In this document: in pieces, positions 45,646 to 49,650 of the stretch
Position numbering within the stretch: the stretch's first letter is position 1
Layout of the letters: the number at the start of each line of letters is the position of its first letter
Assembly (NCBI GenBank): GCA_009778695.1
Contig: WRFS01000015.1
Span: forward strand, 1 to 49,650
DNA: 49,650 nt
Reading direction: 5' to 3'
Source: Oscillospiraceae bacterium
Lineage (GTDB): Bacteria; Bacillota; Clostridia; TANB77; CAG-508
The notes under the pieces: generated by a model
Told to the model about the DNA's origin: nothing
The model's input: the letters and a program-made list of their open reading frames with translations, nothing else
Database searches by the model: none
Position numbers and translations under genes: made by a program

Positions 45646-46662
45646 ATGAGTAAAGTAGGCTGGATAACTATTAATCGAAATTGTAATAATAAATGTAATT
45701 GGTGTTATGCAAATGATGTTCTTTCAAATAAAAATAGTATGAATCTGTCTACAGTTTTAAAGTGCGTTGATTATTTGAAAAGTAAAAATGTCGAGAGAAT
45801 TGTTATAATTGGTGGGGAGCCAACTCTATATTTAAATTTGGAGAAACTAATTGAATATATTATTAAAAACAATCAAATACCAGTTGTACTGACAAATGGA
45901 ATTGCATTTAGTAATTATAAATATGCAGAAAAAATATGTAAAACAGGGATTAATAAGATTACTATTTCTTTAAAAGGATATGGTAGTAATGATTATAAAT
46001 TAACTACTTCAACAAATAATTTTAATAAAGTATTAAAAGGATTTAACAATCTGGTAAAGAACGGAGTTACTCCTAATATAACAATAACTGTTACTAAAAA
46101 CACAAAAGAGCATATCAATGAATATTTTGATTGTTTGGTTGATATGTGTGCTCAAAATGTAATATTTGACTTTGGAAAACCATATATAAAAAATGGGGAG
46201 TTGGTAGCTGAAGAAACACTAAATCCAATAGAAATGGCAAAATTTTGTGAAGATGTATATGAACGTTTTTTTAAACAGTTTAAGATGTTTAAGATATCAG
46301 CTGATTTCCCGTTGTGTTTTATTAACAATGATAGATTAATTGATATGGTTAAAAAAAATATTATATCAATCGATCCTTGTTTTGTTTTATCTGGTACTGG
46401 TATTTATATTGATACGGATTTAAGTTTGTTAACATGTAACCAAGATATTTTCAATAAAAAAGGTAAGGTCGATATAAACAATAATAATGAAATAATTGAT
46501 ATAAATTATAATGAATTTTGCAAGAGTAAATATGATAAATTCGAAGACTTGTGTAAAAGGTGTAAATGGTATGAAAATTGTCGTGGAGGATGTCATTTTG
46601 TATGGGATTATTATAATATAGAAGATTATAAGGAGTATTTTAAAAATTATGAAGTGGTATGA
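45646..46662 (+). CDS. Radical SAM/SPASM-type enzyme
   Basis: 338 residues. N-terminal CNNKCNWCYAND (CX3CX2C with the Tyr typical of peptide-modifying enzymes), then IIGGEPTLYLNLEKL. The C-terminal third carries a Cys set, CFVLSGTG, LLTCNQD, LCKRCKWYENCRGGCHF, matching a SPASM or twitch auxiliary cluster region. Such enzymes often make C-C, C-S or C-N links in ribosomal peptides, using a precursor peptide as substrate. The facing 23-residue peptide, with one Cys, is a candidate. GGAGG lies before the ATG. It overlaps the SpaB-C-like gene by 14 bases. Confidence 0.88.
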   Translation: MSKVGWITINRNCNNKCNWCYANDVLSNKNSMNLSTVLKCVDYLKSKNVERIVIIGGEPTLYLNLEKLIEYIIKNNQIPVVLTNGIAFSNYKYAEKICKTGINKITISLKGYGSNDYKLTTSTNNFNKVLKGFNNLVKNGVTPNITITVTKNTKEHINEYFDCLVDMCAQNVIFDFGKPYIKNGELVAEETLNPIEMAKFCEDVYERFFKQFKMFKISADFPLCFINNDRLIDMVKKNIISIDPCFVLSGTGIYIDTDLSLLTCNQDIFNKKGKVDINNNNEIIDINYNEFCKSKYDKFEDLCKRCKWYENCRGGCHFVWDYYNIEDYKEYFKNYEVV

Positions 46663-47230
46663 ATATAAATTTGTAATAGAAGACAATATTGGCAGAGTAA
46701 TAAATAAGCTAAAAAGATTTGATTTCATGTCGCATAAGTATTTCTACATAATTAAAAGACCTTTTTTATACCTTAGAGTTTATTCACATACTAACATATT
46801 AAATATACAATATAACAAAATATATGAACCTGAATGCTTTCAATTTGGAGGGGAAGAAGGATTTGAGGTCATATCTAATTATTTTAAAATTGCTGCAGAA
46901 GATATAATATCTAATAATAGAATAATGAATATAAATTATTATCTTTCCATACTGAAAAGCATTTTTAGAAATATTCCTAAAGAAATAATACTAAAAAGTT
47001 TAAAGATATTGCATGAACTACGAAAAAGTGATAAGATAGAAACAATAAATTTAAAAGAAATAACAATTTTTCTTTATGATGATTTATATTATGAATTACT
47101 TAATATAAATTTATTGTTTGAAATATATAAAATATTACCATATGTGATTATCTTTATATTTAATATATACGACATATCGCTAGTAGAACAACAAATGTTA
47201 GTTTGTAAAATGTTGGAGGAAACGAAATGA
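46649..47230 (+). CDS. SpaB-C/thiopeptide-type bacteriocin biosynthesis domain protein
   Basis: 193 residues. The segment KYFYIIKRPFLYLRVYSHTN corresponds to the 'FFIRY...HLRLRF' landmark of the C-terminal domain of lantibiotic dehydratases. YEPECFQFGGEEGFEVISNY matches the family's 'YEPE..RYGG...M..A...F' landmark. It therefore looks like the elimination/cyclase-type partner of the LanB-like protein at 42036, split as in thiopeptide systems. It is shorter than the usual 250-300 residues and may have lost activity or gained a binding role. It overlaps the radical SAM gene and the AlaS-like gene. Confidence 0.7.
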   Translation: MKWYEYKFVIEDNIGRVINKLKRFDFMSHKYFYIIKRPFLYLRVYSHTNILNIQYNKIYEPECFQFGGEEGFEVISNYFKIAAEDIISNNRIMNINYYLSILKSIFRNIPKEIILKSLKILHELRKSDKIETINLKEITIFLYDDLYYELLNINLLFEIYKILPYVIIFIFNIYDISLVEQQMLVCKMLEETK

Positions 47231-48999
47231 ACTTAAGAGATTTATATATTGATTTTTTTATTAGTAAGGGGCATAAACAAATACCATCAGCATCATTGAT
47301 ACCTGAAAATGATCCAAGCGTACTATTTAATACTGCAGGGATGCAACCACTCATTCCATTTCTAAAAGGAATGGAGCATCCTCTTGGAAAGAGGCTATGT
47401 GATTATCAGAAATGTATAAGAACCAATGACTTGGATTCCATTGGAGATACCACACACCATACCTTTTTTGAAATGTTAGGAAACTGGTCTTTAGGAGATT
47501 ATTTTAAAAAAGAATCAATTGCTTGGTCATTTGAATTTTTAACTAAAAAACTTAATATACCACTCGAAAGGTTAGCTATAACTGTATTTGAGGGGAATCA
47601 TTTAGTGAATAAAGATATTATCTCTGCTAAATATTGGATGGAACAGGGAATACCAGAATCTCGCATTGCATATTTAAATGAGGAAAACAATTGGTGGCCG
47701 AATATGAGGCAATTTGGTCCATGTGGACCAGATACGGAAATTTTTTATTGGAGAAGTGACGATGCAATTCCGGAAAAATTCAATCCTTCTGATGAAAGAT
47801 GGGTTGAAATTTGGAATAATGTATTTATACAGTATAATCATAATGAAGATGAAACATTTGAAGAATTAATTCAAAAAAATGTAGATACAGGAATGGGCTA
47901 TGAAAGAACGGTTGCTATTTTAGAAGGGAAAAATGATAATTATGAATCGAGTGTTTGGAATGATATTATAGAAGAGATATCAAACATAACAAAATTATCA
48001 TATAAAGGTAATGAAGTTTCGATGCGAATAATCGCAGACCATATCAGAACAGCAGTATTTATTTTGGCTGATCCTGCAGGTATTAAACCTTCTAATACAG
48101 ACCAAGGATATATATTAAGAAGATTAATTAGAAGAGCTATAAGGCATGCTAGAAAGCTAAATATTGATATTAGTACCAATTGGGAAAAGAGGGTTGCTGA
48201 AATTATTATCAATCAATATAGTAAATATTACAATGAACTTAGAGAAAATAGAGAGATAGTGTTTGAGGAATTAAGTAAAGAGAAACTTAAATTTAATCGT
48301 ACTATAGAAAAGGGGTTAAAAGAATTTGGAAGGTTAATTGATGATATTAGTGCCAATAAAGAAGTTGCAAAAGGAGCAATTGATGCTATAAATGCATTTA
48401 AATTATATGACACATTTGGTTTTCCTATAGAACTAACTGAAGAAATTGCCAAGGAAAAAGGTTTTAGAGTGGATAGTGAAGGATTTAGACGAAAATTTAA
48501 AGAACATCAAGAAAAATCTAGAGCTGGAGCAAATAATAAATTTAAAGGTGGTTTAATGAGTAATTCTGAAGTAGAAAAGAAATATCATACTGCGACTCAT
48601 TTATTAAATTCTGCGTTAAAAATAATAATTAGTAATGATATACATCAAAGAGGCTCAAATATCACAGAAGAAAGACTTCGTTTTGATTTTAATTGCAATC
48701 ATAAATTAACTGACAATGAAATCAAAAATATTGAAGGATTAATTAATAAATGGATTGAAGAAGGAATCGAAGTTAATTTTAAGAATATGAGTAAAGAGGA
48801 AGCTATTAAAATAGGAGCCGAATGTGTATTTATTGATAAATATCCTGATATTGTTACAGTATACTTTATTGGGAATATTTCTAAAGAACTATGTGGTGGA
48901 CCACATGTGAAAAATACTAATGAATTAGGAGAATTTAAGATTATTAAAGAAGAGGCTTCATCTTCTGGGATAAGGAGAATAAAAGCGGTGCTTAAATAA
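47227..48999 (+). CDS. Short alanyl-tRNA synthetase-like protein without C-Ala domain
   Basis: 590 residues against about 870 for typical bacterial AlaS. The class II core is complete: FNTAGMQPLIPFLKGM, HHTFFEMLGNWSLGDYFKKE (motif 2) and GYILRRLIRRAIRHARKL (motif 3). The editing domain is present with HTATHLLNSAL (HX3H) and CGGPHVKN (CX3H). It ends at SSGIRRIKAVLK, where the C-Ala domain would begin. ATGA overlap with the SpaB-C-like gene shows translational coupling in the peptide operon. The style is that of short AlaS proteins known from some small-genome bacteria. It could charge Ala-tRNA for the LanB-like enzyme or be a dedicated resistance copy. The housekeeping alaS is presumably elsewhere. 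Confidence 0.85.
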   Translation: MNLRDLYIDFFISKGHKQIPSASLIPENDPSVLFNTAGMQPLIPFLKGMEHPLGKRLCDYQKCIRTNDLDSIGDTTHHTFFEMLGNWSLGDYFKKESIAWSFEFLTKKLNIPLERLAITVFEGNHLVNKDIISAKYWMEQGIPESRIAYLNEENNWWPNMRQFGPCGPDTEIFYWRSDDAIPEKFNPSDERWVEIWNNVFIQYNHNEDETFEELIQKNVDTGMGYERTVAILEGKNDNYESSVWNDIIEEISNITKLSYKGNEVSMRIIADHIRTAVFILADPAGIKPSNTDQGYILRRLIRRAIRHARKLNIDISTNWEKRVAEIIINQYSKYYNELRENREIVFEELSKEKLKFNRTIEKGLKEFGRLIDDISANKEVAKGAIDAINAFKLYDTFGFPIELTEEIAKEKGFRVDSEGFRRKFKEHQEKSRAGANNKFKGGLMSNSEVEKKYHTATHLLNSALKIIISNDIHQRGSNITEERLRFDFNCNHKLTDNEIKNIEGLINKWIEEGIEVNFKNMSKEEAIKIGAECVFIDKYPDIVTVYFIGNISKELCGGPHVKNTNELGEFKIIKEEASSSGIRRIKAVLK

Positions 49000-49028
49000 A
49001 GAAAAAGTAAGTATAAAAACATTTAATT

Positions 49029-49072
49029 AAAAAATGAGGATACAGCATAAGATTAAGTGTACCTCATTTTTT
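49029..49072. terminator. Bidirectional terminator between the operon and the peptide gene
   Basis: AAAAAATGAGG and CCTCATTTTTT with TACA/TGTA extending the stem (one bulged A). It gives a T-run in both directions, so it can end both the plus-strand operon and the minus-strand peptide gene. Confidence 0.92.
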
Positions 49073-49080
49073 ATATTCTA

Positions 49081-49152
49081 TTAATGTCCGCTTTGTGAGC
49101 AAGTAGCACTTTCGATTTTAGAATATAATTCTTCTAATTCGGTCTTTTTCAT
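49081..49152 (-). CDS. 23-residue peptide, candidate precursor or scaffold peptide
   Basis: The product starts MKKTELEELYSKIES and ends ATCSQSGH. It has an acidic helical leader-like N-terminal part and a short Ser/Cys/Gly/His tail, the profile of a minimal RiPP precursor or PEARL scaffold. GAAGGGGG lies 8 bases before the ATG at 49152, and a perfect TTGACA-N17-TATAAT promoter and an AT-rich tandem repeat lie upstream. It converges on the radical SAM/LanB-like operon and shares its terminator. It is too short for standard gene calling. Possible substrates within the tail are Cys18, Ser residues, His23, or C-terminal extension. No homology is known to me. Confidence 0.75.
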   Translation of the reverse strand: MKKTELEELYSKIESATCSQSGH

Positions 49153-49177
49153 TAGGTTTACCCCCTTCTTAATTTGT

Positions 49178-49206
49178 ATTATAGTATTAAAGTTAAAGTA
49201 TGTCAA
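49178..49206 (-). promoter_or_regulatory. Consensus sigma A promoter of the peptide gene
   Basis: On the minus strand TTGACA (49206-49201), 17-base spacer, TATAAT (49183-49178), ending 25 bases before the start codon. A perfect match to consensus, identical in design to the operon promoter at 41246. Confidence 0.93.
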
Positions 49207-49217
49207 GTGTTTCTATT

Positions 49218-49251
49218 CGTTTTTTCGTTTTTATCGTTTTTTCGTTTTTAT
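49218..49251. repeat. 17-bp tandem direct repeat upstream of the peptide promoter
   Basis: CGTTTTTTCGTTTTTAT occurs twice head to tail, 12 bases upstream of the -35 box of the peptide gene. It provides phased A tracts on the minus strand, as in UP elements, or could be a regulator site. Confidence 0.85.
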
Positions 49252-49337
49252 AAATGATATGTCGTAACTACTCAGACGAGTATACGAAAAATTTTATTTG
49301 TAATGCAGAAATGTGACATGTCAATCACAATTTGTTA

Positions 49338-49510
49338 TCAGTTAGCATTTTTCTGCGAAGTAGCTTCCTTAAGTATAGTATAGCTTTTAAAAAGGTGAAC
49401 GACAGCCCTTTGAGGCCCATGGAGTCTTCGGAGGCTTGGAGGAGCCTTTTTAAAAGCTATACTGTACTTAAGGAAGCGGAAGTTTTAAGCTAAAGTGTTA
49501 ACCAGTAACC
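49338..49510. repeat. Family A palindromic repeat, copy 7
   Basis: Inner arms CTTAAGTATAGTATAGC and complement, core GCCCTTTGAGGCCCATGG, ends TTAGCATTTTTCTGCGAAG and AACCAGTAACC. Between the peptide promoter and this element, and after it to the window end, I see no gene. Confidence 0.92.
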
Positions 49511-49650
49511 TAACGTCGAAAGTAAACTAGAATAAATTTTGATGTTGCAAATGTAGGTAAGGGTAAGAGTATAAAGTAGTTAAAAATAAATTTCGACAGA
49601 ATAAAAGGCTTGAAATGAGGTGCTTTGTCAAAAAAGGCAGCAAAAAAACA

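Noticed and set aside
1642..49510. CRISPR array
   Set aside because: The repeats are dispersed long palindromes without regular short spacers, and no cas gene is present.
1..49650. tRNA or rRNA genes
   Set aside because: I saw no cloverleaf with conserved TTC-loop sequence and no rRNA-like segment. A dedicated tRNA for CGGN decoding, if any, is outside the window.

Overview
The window looks like a chromosomal segment of an AT-rich, spore-forming, anaerobic Clostridia-type Firmicute, perhaps a gut species. The evidence is the spoIIAA-spoIIAB-sigF operon with spoIID and spoIIQ, a Csp/SleC spore-germination locus, strong Shine-Dalgarno sites, and codon use dominated by A/T third positions.

Layout. 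1-1.6 kb: a ylbJ remnant and an orphan AgrC-like sensor kinase. 1.8-5.0 kb: dapA/dapB (lysine/diaminopimelate/dipicolinate pathway) and metK, separated by palindromic repeats. 5.1-8.8 kb: forespore control block (spoIIAA, spoIIAB, sigF, spoIID, spoIIQ). 9.2-11.7 kb: small membrane protein, rRNA methyltransferase-like enzyme, VapBC-like pair, pseudouridine synthase. 11.8-17.3 kb: two MacA-like adaptors, a MacB-like permease without ATPase, a cadherin-like surface protein, a receiver-only regulator and a small (p)ppGpp synthetase. 17.3-22.1 kb: germination locus with two Csp subtilases (one lacking the catalytic Asp) divergent from sleC. 22.3-25 kb: znuA divergent from znuCB. 25-39 kb: drug-efflux region (MFS, DrrAB-like ABC, heterodimeric ABC exporter and an OmpR-type two-component system whose putative operator recurs at three promoters), invaded by ORF6N/PLD-like genes and an IS110-family element. 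39.4-41.2 kb: glycosyltransferase and acyltransferase. 41.3-49.2 kb: a seven-gene operon encoding a split LanB-like enzyme, two radical SAM proteins, a short alanyl-tRNA synthetase and unknown proteins, facing a 23-codon peptide gene with a consensus promoter.

Main result. Nine genes seem broken by frameshifts, but all twelve breaks are the same event. An in-frame CGG codon sits where the conserved protein needs glycine, and reading resumes one base later with that glycine (GGA, GGT or GGG). With exactly these +1 shifts, every gene gives a full-length product with an intact reading frame (dapB 2 sites, spoIIAA 1, MacA-like 1, Csp pseudoprotease 1, CspB-like 3, sleC 1, znuA 1, znuB 1, DrrB-like permease 1). 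By manual scanning I found no ordinary in-frame CGG in any intact gene, although CGG is common out of frame. This suggests that CGG is not a normal arginine codon here and that CGGN is read as glycine with a +1 shift, by quadruplet decoding or A-site slippage.

Second result. The 41.3-49.2 kb operon and its facing peptide gene look like an undescribed RiPP or aminoacyl-tRNA-dependent peptide-tailoring (PEARL-like) system. The window is also dense in palindromic repeats (three families plus a coding insertion), some supplying protein sequence or gene ends. All family calls come from reading the sequence; no database search was run.
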